Positions 8,183-17,262 are shown, counted from the stretch's first letter. The stretch is DNA of 64,000 nucleotides from JAWOLE01 sp963815655 (GCA_963815655.1 CAWFHK010000001.1:3906001-3970000), one strand, 5' to 3'. The notes: generated by a model not told the origin, from the letters alone. A program made the numbers and translations.

Positions 8183-10240
8183 CTACCAGACTTCGCAGCG
8201 CAGGTTCGCGGAGCGGACCATCGGCGCGTCGGGCTTGCAGGAGAAGGCCTTCTGGAACTCGGGGAGATTCGACAGCGGCCCGATGACGCGGTACTTCGCG
8301 AGCGGGTGCGGGTCCCCCTGGATCTGGGTGCGGACCGCCTCGGGGCGGACGGCGTCGCCGCGGAACTGTCCCCAGGCGATGAAGAACTCCTGGTCCGGGG
8401 TGAAGCCGTCCTGCTTGCCGAGCGGCGGCTTGCCGCGCTGGGAGATCTGGAACGCGCGATACGCGATCTTGGCGCCCGCGAGGTCTCCGATCGCTTCGCC
8501 GAGGACGAGCTTCCCGTTGTGATGCAGTCCGGGCTCGACGAAGTAGCCGTCGAACTGCTTGACGACGCACGCGGTCTTTTCCTGGAACTTCTTCAGGTCT
8601 TCGGCGGTCCACCAGTTGTCCAGGCGCCCCTGGGCGTCGTACTGCGCCCCCTCGTCGTCGAAGCCGTGGCTGATCTCGTGGCCGATCACGACGCCGATCG
8701 CGCCGTAGTTGACGGCGTCGCTGTTGTTCAAGTCGAACGCCGGCGGCTGCAGGATCCCCGCGGGGAAGACGATCTCGTTCAAGAGCGGGTTGTAGTAGGC
8801 GTCGGAGGTCGGGGGAGTCAATCCCCAGCGCCCGCGGTCCACCGGCTTTCCGATCGTCGCCAGGTTGTCGGCGACGTTGAACTTGCGCCCGGCGGCGACG
8901 TCGTCCCAGTACGACTCGCGGCCGATCGCGACCTTGCTGTAGTCCTTCCACTTGTCGGGGTAGCCGATCTTCGGGTTGAACGTCGAGAGCTTTTCGAGGG
9001 CGCGCTTCTTCGTCTCCGGGCTCATCCAGTCGAGCCCCTCGATCGTCTCGCCCATGGCCGTCCGCAGGTTCTTCACGAGCTCCTGCATCCGGGCCTTCGC
9101 CTCGGGCGGGAAGTACTTCTCGACGTACTTCTTCCCGAGCGCCTCGCCGAGCTGGCGGTCCGTGGACTCCGCGCAGCGCTTCCAGCGCGGCTTCATCTCC
9201 TTCGCGCCGGAAAGGTAGGCGCCGTTGAAGGCGAAGTCCTCCTGGACGAAGGCGTCCGAGAGGAACGGAGCGGCGGAATCCAGGAGCTGCCATTTCAGGT
9301 AGACCTTCCAGTCGGCGATCGGGCTGGCCGTCAGCTGGCGGTTGAACTCGGCGAGGAACTTCGGCTCGGCCACGTTGACGTCGCCGATCTTCGGCGGCTC
9401 CTCGGCTCCCCGCGTGTCGCGCGTCAGGCGCATCTTGTGGTAGTAGGCCGTCCAGTTGAAATCGGGCGTCAGCTTCTGGAGGTCCGCGAACGAGGTCTTG
9501 TGGTCCGTCGCCTTCGGGTCGCGCAGGGCCACGTTGTCCAGGGAATTCTCGGCGAGCCGCGTCTCCATGCGCATGACCGTGTCCGCGGCCGCCTTCGCCT
9601 TCTCCTCGCTCTCGCCGGCCAGCCGGAACATTGCGGCGACGTGGGCGAGGTACTTCTCGCGGGCTTCCTTGAAGCGCGGCTCCGTCTTGACGTAGTAGTC
9701 GCGGTCGGGCATGCCGAGACCGTTCGCGTAGATCTGGGCGATGACGTCGTTGGGGTTGTGGTTGTCCGAGCCGCCGACGAAGGCGAACGGCGCCCGCACG
9801 CCGATCTGGTGCAGCCGCCCGATGATCGCCCGCGCGTCGGCGGAGTTCTTCATGCCGTCGATGTCGGACAGCAGCGGCTCGAGGGGCTTGACTCCGAGCC
9901 GGTTCGCCTGGGCTTCGTCCATGCAGGCGCCGTAGAAATCGCCGATGAGCTGCTCGATGCTCCCCCTGGGCTGGTCCTTCGCGGCCGACGCCTCCTCCAG
10001 GATTTCCTTGAGCTGCTCCTTGGAGGACTCGCCGGCCTTCCAGCGCCGGCTCCAGCGGGACATGGACGCGGGGATCGGGTTCTCGGCGCGCCAGCTCCCG
10101 TTGGCGAACTCGTAGAAGTCGGTGCACGGATCGGCCTTCCGATCCAGGTCGGCGACCTCGATCCCCTTCCGGGGCGCCTCCGGCGCCAGCGCCGCCGCCA
10201 GGAGCGCGGCCAGTCCGATCATGGTTCTCGAGATGCGCAT
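8183..10240 (-). CDS. M13 family (neprilysin-like) zinc metallopeptidase
   Basis: This 685-residue peptidase has a short signal peptide. The M13_N domain starts at KADPCTDFYEFANGSW, and the C-terminal catalytic domain carries the zinc motif HEISH in VIGHEISHGFDDEG. The third ligand and Asp lie in GEAIGDLAG. M13 enzymes are exported endopeptidases acting on peptides. I chose the ATG at 10240 because GGAGG lies ten bases before it, whereas the in-frame GTG at 10249 would directly abut that ribosome site. The final residues (LRCEVW) match the usual family end CxxW. It is the first gene of the minus-strand run that continues to apbE, although its role there is unclear. Confidence 0.92.
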   Translation of the reverse strand: MRISRTMIGLAALLAAALAPEAPRKGIEVADLDRKADPCTDFYEFANGSWRAENPIPASMSRWSRRWKAGESSKEQLKEILEEASAAKDQPRGSIEQLIGDFYGACMDEAQANRLGVKPLEPLLSDIDGMKNSADARAIIGRLHQIGVRAPFAFVGGSDNHNPNDVIAQIYANGLGMPDRDYYVKTEPRFKEAREKYLAHVAAMFRLAGESEEKAKAAADTVMRMETRLAENSLDNVALRDPKATDHKTSFADLQKLTPDFNWTAYYHKMRLTRDTRGAEEPPKIGDVNVAEPKFLAEFNRQLTASPIADWKVYLKWQLLDSAAPFLSDAFVQEDFAFNGAYLSGAKEMKPRWKRCAESTDRQLGEALGKKYVEKYFPPEAKARMQELVKNLRTAMGETIEGLDWMSPETKKRALEKLSTFNPKIGYPDKWKDYSKVAIGRESYWDDVAAGRKFNVADNLATIGKPVDRGRWGLTPPTSDAYYNPLLNEIVFPAGILQPPAFDLNNSDAVNYGAIGVVIGHEISHGFDDEGAQYDAQGRLDNWWTAEDLKKFQEKTACVVKQFDGYFVEPGLHHNGKLVLGEAIGDLAGAKIAYRAFQISQRGKPPLGKQDGFTPDQEFFIAWGQFRGDAVRPEAVRTQIQGDPHPLAKYRVIGPLSNLPEFQKAFSCKPDAPMVRSANLRCEVW

Positions 10241-10392
10241 GGTTGTCACGCCTCCTTCGCGTGCTGAACGGGAGATTACGGTGCGGGCGGGTCAAGGTTA
10301 TCCTCAGTCTCCAAGAGGATGTCAATGGCGCCCGGACGAAGGCGCGGGGAAGAGGCCGGGCGGTCGTCCCGCCCGGGGAGAGAGGAGCCGGC

Positions 10393-10500
10393 GATGAAGC
10401 TCGTACTGGCAATCGCGAAGCCAAGAAAGCTCGGCGCCATTTCAAGTGCCTCTCGGCGGCCGACCGCGAATCCCTCCTCGAGTTCCTGAGATCCCTCTGA
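10393..10500 (+). pseudogene. Possible C-terminal remnant of a c-type cytochrome or di-haem oxidoreductase
   Basis: The last 36 codons of an open frame end in LSAADRESLLEFLRSL followed by TGA. This ending is typical of the last helix of cytochrome c peroxidase-like or di-haem oxidoreductases. Nothing upstream in this frame shows a CxxCH haem site, and the preceding codons are low-complexity Arg/Gly. I therefore read it as a relic left after deletion. The match is short and could be chance. Confidence 0.35.
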
Positions 10501-10538
10501 CGAGTCAAGCCCTCGGTTTGGCTCGAGGCGGAAAGGCC

Positions 10539-10704
10539 GCCCCGGAGCCGTCGGCATTTCCCTCCGTCGGCACGCGCCGGCCTGCCGTGATGGGGAGAAC
10601 CGGCCGGCGCTGAGGTTTCCTCGCAGTCTCAATGCGGTGCCGGTCGAGCTCCTCCATGCTCGTCACCCATCACCGACTCCGGGAAACGCCGCCGGCTCCG
10701 GGGC
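10539..10704 (+). repeat. MITE-like element, family 2, copy A
   Basis: A 166-bp element whose ends are near-perfect inverted repeats: GCCCCGGAGCCGTCGGCATT at the left, and the complement of GCCCCGGAGCCGGCGGCGTT at the right. A second copy in inverted orientation lies at 19994-20158. The interior is GC-rich with further dyads (GCCGGC pairs). It has no coding capacity shared by the copies beyond chance frames. Confidence 0.7.
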
Positions 10705-10794
10705 TTGTAGTCCGGCTTGTCCGGATGTGAAGGGCCGGCGGGTGGCGCCGGACGGAGACCTCGCGCGCGGGCGCGTTGGGCCGTACTACTCTCT

Positions 10795-10828
10795 CGACCG
10801 CCGTTCGCGCAGCGAACGCCCGCGGTCG
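10795..10828. other. Stem-loop upstream of the Vps10-like gene
   Basis: CGTTCGC-GCA-GCGAACG forms a 7-bp inner stem. After a small internal mismatch it is extended by CGACCG/CGGTCG. It lies about 120 bp before the GTG of the next gene and could be a regulatory hairpin or a protein-binding dyad. Confidence 0.4.
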
Positions 10829-10944
10829 AAAGCCGACGGCGACAGGACCCGTCGGCCCGGATCGAAGCGGCACAGGCGGAGATAGTCGCATCTATACTCC
10901 TCGGCGAATAGCGGCGGCTTTGGACGAAATCCAAGGAGGTCTTC

Positions 10945-13900
10945 GTGAGAGGTCTGCGGAATCTCTTTGTGCTCGGCATGTTTGGGGCGGCGCTGTGTCT
11001 TCCGGCGCGCGCGGAGGAGACGAAGAAGCCGAAGACGCTTTCGGATCTCTTCGAGGGGGTGGACTTCCGGTGCATCGGGCCTTACCGCGGCGGGCGCTCG
11101 ATCGCCGTCACGGGGGTGAGGCACAACCCGCTGACCTTCTACTTCGGGGGAACGGGAGGCGGCGTCTGGAAGACGACCGACGGCGGCGCGAATTGGGAGA
11201 ACGTCTCGGACAAGGACTTCAAGACGGGATCGGTCGGGGCGATCGCGGTCTCGGAGTCGGACCCGAACGTCGTCTTCGCCGGGATGGGTGAGGCGGCGAT
11301 CCGGGGCAACCTGTCGCACGGCGACGGCGTCTGGAAGTCCACCGACGGCGGGCTGACCTGGAAGAACGTGGGGCTGACGGACACCCGGCAGATCGCGCGG
11401 GTCCGGATCCATCCGACCGATCCCGACACCGTCTATGTCGCGGCGCTCGGGCACGTGTGGGGTGCGAACACGGAGCGGGGAGTTTTCCGGACGCGCGACG
11501 GCGGGAAGAGCTGGACGAAGGTCCTCTTCGTGGACGAGAAGACCGGCGCGTCGGACCTTTCGATGGACCCGAACAACCCGCGCGTCCTCTACGCCGGTTT
11601 CTGGCAGGTCGTGCGGCATCCGTGGGAGCTCGTCTCCGGCGGGCCGGGGAGCGCGCTCTACAAGTCCACCGACGGCGGCGACACCTGGAAGAAGCTGACC
11701 CACGACGACAACGAGGGGCTGCCGGAGGGGATCTGGGGGAAGGTGGGCGTCGCGGCGTCGGGCGCGAAACCGAGGCGCGTCTACGCCTTCATCGAGGCGA
11801 AGAAGGGGGGCCTCTTCGTCAGCGAGGACGGCGGCAAGAAGTGGAAGTACGTCAACGACGAGCACAAGATCCGGGAGCGCGCCTGGTATTACTCCTGGCT
11901 CTACGCGGACCCGAAGAACGCCGACACGCTCTACCTGCCGAGCGTTTACATGCACAAGTCCACCGACGGCGGGAAGAGTTTCGCGAACCTCTCCGTCCCG
12001 CACGGGGACAACCACGACCTCTGGATCGACCCGGACGATCCGAGGAGGATGATCCTCGGCAACGACGGCGGCGCGACGATCACGCACAACGGCGGAAAGA
12101 CCTGGTCCACGCAGAACAACCAGCCGACGGCGCAGTTCTACCGCGTCGCGACGAACAACCGCTTCCCGTACTGGGTCTACGGCTCGCAGCAGGACAACTC
12201 GAGCGTCGGCATCCCGTCGGGCGTGACCGGGCCCGTCATCGACTTCTCCGACTGGCACTCCGTCGGCGGCGGCGAGAGCGGCTGGATCGCGCCGTCCCCG
12301 AAGGACCCGGAGGTCGTCTTCGGCGGCGAGTACGGCGGGCAGATCACGCGCTACGACAACCGCACGAAGGAGACGCGGGAGATCATGGCGTGGCCGCAGC
12401 TCGCCGACGGCCACGCGACGAAAGACCTCAAGTACCGCTTCCAGTGGAACGCGCCGATCGTGATCTCGCCCCACGACCCGTCGGTGCTCTATCACGCCTC
12501 GCAGATCCTCCTGCGCACGCGCGACGAAGGGGAGACGTGGGAGGAGATGTCGCCGGACCTGACGAAGAACGACAAGGCGAAGCAGGGGAAGTCCGGCGGC
12601 CCGATCACGACCGACATCACCGGCGTCGAGGTGTACGACACGATCTTCGCGCTCGCCCCCTCGCCGCACGAGAAGGGGGTCCTCTGGGCCGGGTCTGACG
12701 ACGGGCTCGTCCATCTGACGCGCGACGACGGCAAGACCTGGCAGGACGTCACGCCGAAGGGGATCCCGGAGTGGATCCAGATCAACGCGATCGACGCTTC
12801 GCCGCACGACAAGGCCTCGGCGTACGTCGCCGGGACGATGTACAAGTTCGACGACTTCCACCCCTACCTCTACAAAACGAAGGACTACGGCAAGACGTGG
12901 ACCAAGATCGTGGACGGCATCCCCGAAGGGGCGTTTACGCGCGTCGTGCGGGAGGACCCCGTCCGGAAGGGCCTTCTCTACGCCGGCACGGAGACGGGCC
13001 TCTACGTCTCCTTCGACGACGGGGGGAGCTGGCGCCCCTTCCAGAGGAACCTCCCGGCGGTGCCCGTGACCGACCTCGCGATCAAGAACGGCGATCTCGT
13101 CGTCGCGACGCAGGGACGCTCCTTCTGGATCCTCGACGACCTGACGCCGCTGCGCCTCTGGAGCGACCGCATCGCGCAGTCGGACGCGCACCTCTTTCCC
13201 GCCCGGCCGGCCCACCGCTTCCAGGCCGGCAAGCCTGACGAGGAGGACGAGCCTCCGAAGGGGGTCGGCGCGAACATGCCCGATGGCGTCCTCGTCCACT
13301 ACTGGCTGAAGGAGAAGCCGGGCAAGGACGAGACCGTGAAGATCGAGATCCTCTCGGGCGACAAGGTCATCCGCACGTTCTCGAGCGAGAAGAAGGAGCC
13401 GGAAGGAGACCTGAAGGAGCAGGCGGAGAAGAAGGAGCTGGAGAAGGAGAAGGACAAGCCGCTCGAACCGAAGAAGGGGCTCAATCGCTTCCTCTGGGAC
13501 ATGCGGGTCTTCAAGCCCACGCTCGCCCCGAAGGCCGTCTTCAACGAGGGGACGAAGGCTCCGCCGAAGGTCGGGCCGGGGAAGTATGCCGTCCGGCTGT
13601 CGGCCGGGGGCAAGTCCTTCACCGAGACGGTGGAAGTCCTGCCGCACCCGCAGGGGCCGGCGACGGCCGAGGAGCTGAAGGCCCAGTTCGACCTGCTCGC
13701 CGCGATCCGCGACCGTCTCTCGGAGACCCACGAGACGGTGTTGAAGATCCGCGACGTTCGCGCGCAGGCAAAGGACCTCGGCGAGCGGGCGGAGCGCCTC
13801 GGCCGGGGAGACGCCCTGAAGAAGCGGGCCGCGGCGCTGGCGGAGAAGCTGACGGCCGTCGAGCTCGAGCTGACGAACCCGGAGATCAAGGCGGACGAGG

Positions 13901-14142
13901 ACGACCTGAACTACGAGCCGAAGCTCGATCACGATCTCGTGAACCTCGCCGGCATCGTCGCGAGCGCGGACAGGAAGCCCACGGCCGGCTCGGTGAAGAT
14001 GTACGCGGAGCTGAAGGCGAGGCTCGACGCGATCGTGAAGGAGTACGAGGCGCTCCTGGAAAAGGACGTCGCGGACTTCAACCGCGCCGCCGACGAAGGC
14101 AGGCTCCCCCGCGTCGCCCCCGCCCCGAAGATCGAGAAATGA
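10945..14142 (+). CDS. Exported Vps10/sortilin-like BNR-repeat protein (paralog 1)
   Basis: The protein has 1065 residues. The GTG start has an excellent AAGGAGG site five bases upstream, and a signal peptide ends near LPARA. About 650 residues form a beta-propeller of Asp-box repeats (STDGG.TW and TRDGGKSW motifs occur many times), as in the bacterial relatives of sortilin/Vps10 that are often labelled glycosyl hydrolases. The C-terminal 350 residues hold a small beta domain and a Lys/Glu-rich helical region. Enzymatic activity is not evident; a secreted binding protein is as likely. A paralog of nearly the same length and layout is at 34905-38144. A Ste24-like protease gene follows eight bases downstream. 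Confidence 0.85.
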   Translation: MRGLRNLFVLGMFGAALCLPARAEETKKPKTLSDLFEGVDFRCIGPYRGGRSIAVTGVRHNPLTFYFGGTGGGVWKTTDGGANWENVSDKDFKTGSVGAIAVSESDPNVVFAGMGEAAIRGNLSHGDGVWKSTDGGLTWKNVGLTDTRQIARVRIHPTDPDTVYVAALGHVWGANTERGVFRTRDGGKSWTKVLFVDEKTGASDLSMDPNNPRVLYAGFWQVVRHPWELVSGGPGSALYKSTDGGDTWKKLTHDDNEGLPEGIWGKVGVAASGAKPRRVYAFIEAKKGGLFVSEDGGKKWKYVNDEHKIRERAWYYSWLYADPKNADTLYLPSVYMHKSTDGGKSFANLSVPHGDNHDLWIDPDDPRRMILGNDGGATITHNGGKTWSTQNNQPTAQFYRVATNNRFPYWVYGSQQDNSSVGIPSGVTGPVIDFSDWHSVGGGESGWIAPSPKDPEVVFGGEYGGQITRYDNRTKETREIMAWPQLADGHATKDLKYRFQWNAPIVISPHDPSVLYHASQILLRTRDEGETWEEMSPDLTKNDKAKQGKSGGPITTDITGVEVYDTIFALAPSPHEKGVLWAGSDDGLVHLTRDDGKTWQDVTPKGIPEWIQINAIDASPHDKASAYVAGTMYKFDDFHPYLYKTKDYGKTWTKIVDGIPEGAFTRVVREDPVRKGLLYAGTETGLYVSFDDGGSWRPFQRNLPAVPVTDLAIKNGDLVVATQGRSFWILDDLTPLRLWSDRIAQSDAHLFPARPAHRFQAGKPDEEDEPPKGVGANMPDGVLVHYWLKEKPGKDETVKIEILSGDKVIRTFSSEKKEPEGDLKEQAEKKELEKEKDKPLEPKKGLNRFLWDMRVFKPTLAPKAVFNEGTKAPPKVGPGKYAVRLSAGGKSFTETVEVLPHPQGPATAEELKAQFDLLAAIRDRLSETHETVLKIRDVRAQAKDLGERAERLGRGDALKKRAAALAEKLTAVELELTNPEIKADEDDLNYEPKLDHDLVNLAGIVASADRKPTAGSVKMYAELKARLDAIVKEYEALLEKDVADFNRAADEGRLPRVAPAPKIEK

Positions 14143-14149
14143 CGGGGCG

Positions 14150-15436
14150 ATGAGGAGCGCGGTGCTCGGCGGGCTCGTTCTCGCCGCGCTCCTCCTCTTT
14201 TCGCCGGGCTCGCGGGCGCAGGAGGGAGCGAGCGGCCAGGCCGCCGCTCCGTCCCTGTCCCGGCGCGAGAGGGAAGCCGAGGAGGCGACGCGGGCGTACC
14301 TCGCGAGGATGACGCCGGAGCAGAAGGCGCGCTCGGACGCGTACTTCGAGGGAGGGTACTGGCTGCTGCTCTGGGATTCTCTGTGCGGAGTCGCCGCAGC
14401 CTGGCTGCTGCTCGCGTTGCGCTGGTCGGCGCGGATGCGCGACCTCGCGGAGCGGATCACGCGCCGAAAACCGGCGCAGACGTTTCTCTACTGGGTCCAG
14501 TTCATCGTCGTGAACGCCGCGCTTCTCTTTCCGCTCACCTTCTACCAGGGATTCCTGCGCGAGCACCGGTACGGCCTCGCGACGCAGGGCTTCTGGCCGT
14601 GGCTCGGCGACGAGCTGAAGGGTCTCGCGGTCGCGGTCGTCTTCGGCGGCCTCTGCGTGACGCTCCTGTACGGCATCGTCCGCCGCGCTCCACGGACCTG
14701 GTGGCTCTGGGGTGCCCTGACGGCGTCCGTGCTGCTCGCCTTCTTCGTTCTGATCGCGCCGGTCTACGTCGCGCCCCTCTTCAATTCGTACACGCCGCTC
14801 CGGGACGAGCGGGTCCGCGGGCCGATCCTGTCGCTCGCCCGGGCCAATGGGATCGCGGCGGACAAGGTCTCTGTCGTGGACGCCTCGCGGCAGACGACGC
14901 GGATCTCGGCCAACGTCAGCGGCCTCTTCGGCACGCAGCGCATCTCGCTGAACGACAACCTGCTCCGCCGCTGCTCTTTCGAGGAGATCGAGGCGGTGAT
15001 GGGGCACGAAATGGGGCATTACGTCCTGCACCATCTGTACAAGGGAATCGTGTTCAGCTCCATCCTGATCGTGCTCGGCTTCGCCTTCTGCCGCCGGGGA
15101 TTCGAGGGCCTGACGCGGAGCCGCGGGACGCGCTGGGGCGTACGCGGCCCGGGGGACGTGGCGGGGATGCCTGTCTTCGCGATCCTCATCTCGTGCTTCC
15201 TCTTCGCCCTCACGCCCGTGACGAACTCGCTGACGCGCATTCAGGAGGCGGAGGCGGACATCTTCGGCTTGAACGCCAGCCGCCAGCCGGACGGATTCGC
15301 GGAGACAGCCCTGAAGTTGAGCGAGTACCGAAAGCTCGATCCCACGCCGCTGGAGGAGTTCGTGTTCTACGACCATCCGAGCGGCCGCACGCGGATCCTC
15401 ACGGCGATGCGCTGGAAAGCGGAGCAAAGGCCATAA
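14150..15436 (+). CDS. M48 family CAAX-protease-like membrane metallopeptidase
   Basis: This 428-residue protein resembles Ste24/CAAX prenyl protease 1. After an N-terminal signal-like segment (residues 1-24) it has several membrane helices (about 70-92, 112-135, 155-175 and 185-210). The zinc site HEMGH is at residues 286-290, with a further Glu ligand in the later helix (QEAEADIFG). The usual Ste24 N-terminal cytoplasmic domain (peptidase_M48_N type) is visible. In bacteria such proteases act in membrane-protein quality control. The gene begins eight bases after the Vps10-like stop, so it is probably co-transcribed. A short Gly-rich ribosome site precedes the ATG. Confidence 0.87.
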   Translation: MRSAVLGGLVLAALLLFSPGSRAQEGASGQAAAPSLSRREREAEEATRAYLARMTPEQKARSDAYFEGGYWLLLWDSLCGVAAAWLLLALRWSARMRDLAERITRRKPAQTFLYWVQFIVVNAALLFPLTFYQGFLREHRYGLATQGFWPWLGDELKGLAVAVVFGGLCVTLLYGIVRRAPRTWWLWGALTASVLLAFFVLIAPVYVAPLFNSYTPLRDERVRGPILSLARANGIAADKVSVVDASRQTTRISANVSGLFGTQRISLNDNLLRRCSFEEIEAVMGHEMGHYVLHHLYKGIVFSSILIVLGFAFCRRGFEGLTRSRGTRWGVRGPGDVAGMPVFAILISCFLFALTPVTNSLTRIQEAEADIFGLNASRQPDGFAETALKLSEYRKLDPTPLEEFVFYDHPSGRTRILTAMRWKAEQRP

Positions 15437-15532
15437 CCGGGACGCGGGACGCCGAAGCCCTGCCCCAGGGCGCGCTCGAGACGTCGGTGGGTCCGTGTTA
15501 AATAGCTGGAGTGTAAGGGCTTATATAGAGCC

Positions 15533-15556
15533 GCGAGTCCCGAGTCCCAGTCCCGA
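15533..15556. repeat. Heptamer tandem repeat (GAGTCCC)
   Basis: Three near-identical 7-bp units (GAGTCCC GAGTCCC AGTCCCG) lie between the M48 gene and the promoter of the XRE operon. The unit resembles the one at 52594-52637 (GGGACTC on the opposite strand). Confidence 0.55.
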
Positions 15557-15564
15557 TAACGGTC

Positions 15565-15594
15565 TTGACATTAATAGCAATATGCAATTAGTCT
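15565..15594 (+). promoter_or_regulatory. Sigma70-type promoter of the XRE-flotillin operon
   Basis: A consensus TTGACA lies at 15565-15570. After 18 bp comes TAGTCT (15589-15594), a weak -10. The surrounding AT-rich stretch stands out in this GC-rich window. The predicted transcription start (about 15600) is only a few bases before the ATG at 15608, and there is no ribosome site between them, so the mRNA may be leaderless or nearly so. Confidence 0.55.
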
Positions 15595-15609
15595 ATTGCA
15601 ATCTGCTAT
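15574..15609. promoter_or_regulatory. Palindromic operator overlapping promoter and start codon
   Basis: The arms ATAGCAATATGCAAT (15574-15588) and ATTGCAATCTGCTAT (15595-15609) are inverted repeats matching at 12 of 15 positions around a 6-bp centre. The dyad covers the spacer and -10, and its right end includes the AT of the ATG. This is a natural site for autorepression by the XRE protein it precedes. Confidence 0.55.
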
Positions 15610-16123
15610 GAAACTCGGCGAGAAACTTCGCTATCTCCGGCTGGTGGAAGGGACCCTTCGCGGTCTCGATCGCGAGATGAGCCAGGCGGAGGTCGCGCGC
15701 GCGATCCGGAAGGTGCGCGGCGAGTCCATCAGCCAGGCCTACCTCTCCCAGATCGAGAGCGGCGCGCGGCCCCACATGACCAACACCACGCGGATGCTCC
15801 TGGCGCGGTTCTTCAAGGTCCACCCCGGCTATCTCGTGAGCGACCCCGACGGGTTTCACACGGAGCTGACTTCGGATGTGAGAGCGCTCGAGGACAAGCT
15901 CGACCTGTGGCTCATCTCGGGCGCGGAGCGGTTCCGAAAGGACCCGGAGGTCAGCCAGGCGCTGCTCGCGCTCGCGAAGCACTCCGATTCGCGACGCTGC
16001 CTCCTGCTGATGCGCGCGATTCTGGAGACGCCGAACCTTGCCGAACGCCTCCTCCAGGTGTTGAAACCGGAAGGGGCCGAGGCCCCGCCGCGCCGCCGCC
16101 GGAGAGAAGGGAGGCCGTCGTGA
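15608..16123 (+). CDS. XRE-family helix-turn-helix regulator
   Basis: This 171-residue DNA-binding protein has an XRE/HTH_3 domain over roughly residues 1-80 (KLGEKLRYLR, MSQAEVARAI, then SISQAYLSQIESG as recognition helix region). The helical C-terminal part probably mediates dimerisation. The ATG at 15608 is chosen over a TTG four codons upstream because the HTH alignment starts there. It is the first gene of an operon for membrane-stress proteins and overlaps the next start (GTGA). The palindrome over its own start suggests autoregulation, perhaps relieved by a membrane signal. Its C-terminal tail is Arg-rich. Confidence 0.85.
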   Translation: MKLGEKLRYLRLVEGTLRGLDREMSQAEVARAIRKVRGESISQAYLSQIESGARPHMTNTTRMLLARFFKVHPGYLVSDPDGFHTELTSDVRALEDKLDLWLISGAERFRKDPEVSQALLALAKHSDSRRCLLLMRAILETPNLAERLLQVLKPEGAEAPPRRRRREGRPS

Positions 16124-16755
16124 GCTGGGAGGGTTTCTACCTGGTCTGTTTCGTCGTCGGCTTCATCCTGAGCGTCGTCTCCCTCCTGGGAGGAGCCTTC
16201 CACTGGTCCGTGGGACACGATGGCCACTGGCTGCATTTCGACTCCCGGGGCGCGGCTCCCGGACACGGCATCCCGGACGCGGGCGGGCATGGCGCGTCGG
16301 TCTCTCCCTTCAACTTCGCGACGCTCATGGCCTTCCTCGCGTGGTTCGGAGGGATGGGCTACTTGCTGACGGGACGGGCGCATCTGGGTCAGCTCCTCAT
16401 CCTGGCCGTGGCGCTCATTTCGGGCACGGCCGGATCCGCGGTCGTCTTCGGCTTCCTGACGAAGGTGCTCCTGAAAAGCGAGCGGTTCCTGGAATCGGCG
16501 GATTTCGAGATGACCGGCGTTCTCGGCCGGGTGACCGTGCCGATCCGCGCCGGAGGGACGGGCGAGATCGTCTACTCGCAGGAGGGGACGCGGCGCAGCG
16601 CCGGCGCGCGCGGCGAAGACGCCCGTGCGATCCCGCGCGGCAGCGAGGTCGTCGTGACGCGCTATGAGAACGGGATCGCCTACGTACGCCTCTGGGAAGA
16701 GATGGCCGACGAGACGAAGCCGGAAACGGAGTCGCCGGCTGGAAGAGAGACATGA
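16120..16755 (+). CDS. NfeD/YuaF-like membrane protein with OB-fold domain
   Basis: This 211-residue protein starts at a GTG that overlaps the XRE stop, with GGGAGG five bases upstream. It has a membrane helix at about 5-27, a Gly/His-rich extracytoplasmic loop, two more helices (about 66-115) and then an OB-like domain (TGVLGRVTVPIRAGGTGEIV and GSEVVVTRYENGIAYVR). This architecture matches the short NfeD family (YuaF), which partners flotillins and is thought to modulate membrane fluidity or microdomains. The flotillin gene lies two genes downstream in the same operon, supporting the assignment. Confidence 0.83.
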   Translation: MSWEGFYLVCFVVGFILSVVSLLGGAFHWSVGHDGHWLHFDSRGAAPGHGIPDAGGHGASVSPFNFATLMAFLAWFGGMGYLLTGRAHLGQLLILAVALISGTAGSAVVFGFLTKVLLKSERFLESADFEMTGVLGRVTVPIRAGGTGEIVYSQEGTRRSAGARGEDARAIPRGSEVVVTRYENGIAYVRLWEEMADETKPETESPAGRET

Positions 16756-16766
16756 AGGAGGAGACG

Positions 16767-17210
16767 ATGAAGAAGATTCTCTGGATCCTGGTTGCCGTCG
16801 GGGCCTGCCTCGTGGCCGCCGCCGCACTCTCCGCCGAGCGGGCGGGCGCGAAGGACGAAGAGGGGGCGAGCAAGGCCGCCGGCGAGGGGGCGAAGAGCTG
16901 GCTCGGCGTTGTGGACTCCGGCCGGTACGCCGAGAGCTGGAGCCAGGCGTCCTCGCTCTTCCGCAAGCAGGTCTCGGCCGAGCAGTGGGAAAAGGCCGTC
17001 GGCTCGGTGCGCGGGCCTCTGGGGAAGCTCGTCGCGCGGAATTTGAGGGGCGCGCATTACTCGCGGACTCTGCCGGGAGCGCCCGACGGAGAGTACGTGG
17101 TCCTGCAGTACGACGGCTCTTTCGAGAACAAGAAAGAGGCCCTCGAGACGGTCGTGACCATGAAGGAGAAAGACGGAGCCTGGAGAGTCGCGGGCTATTT
17201 CATCAAATGA
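16767..17210 (+). CDS. DUF4019 family exported protein
   Basis: This 147-residue protein has a signal peptide (MKKILWILVAV to ALSA). The mature part carries the DUF4019 pattern: WLGVVDSGRYAESW, FRKQVSAEQWEKAV, RGPLGKLVARN, LPGAPDGEYVVLQY, and the end WRVAGYFIK. It is periplasmic or surface-located, with unknown function; DUF4019 proteins resemble NTF2-like folds. I chose the ATG at 16767 because GGAGG lies five bases before it and the signal peptide then starts MKK. An in-frame ATG at 16752 overlaps the upstream stop and is an alternative. Its place between YuaF and flotillin genes implies a role in the same envelope-stress unit. Confidence 0.82.
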   Translation: MKKILWILVAVGACLVAAAALSAERAGAKDEEGASKAAGEGAKSWLGVVDSGRYAESWSQASSLFRKQVSAEQWEKAVGSVRGPLGKLVARNLRGAHYSRTLPGAPDGEYVVLQYDGSFENKKEALETVVTMKEKDGAWRVAGYFIK

Positions 17211-17262
17211 ACGGCGGGCCGGCCGGGTCGGTGAGACCCCGCCGGACGCACAAGGAGGTCCT

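Larger units (their letters stand above)
10241..10944. other. 704-bp intergenic region with a gene remnant, repeat element and hairpins
   Basis: There is no intact gene between the divergent M13 and Vps10-like genes. The region holds a small coding remnant (10393-10500), a stem with wobble pairs at 10501-10525, MITE-like family 2 copy A (10539-10704) and a strong hairpin (10795-10828). The last stretch before 10945 must contain the promoter of the Vps10-like gene, but no convincing -35/-10 pair was identified. Confidence 0.6.

Noticed and set aside
10786..14460. A 1224-codon open frame antisense to the Vps10-like gene
   Set aside because: Such long antisense frames are normal at this G+C. 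The product is Arg/Val/Asp-rich without domains, and the plus-strand gene has clear repeats, a signal peptide and a ribosome site. Similar long frames antisense to 34905-38144 and 38272-41979 were left out for the same reason.
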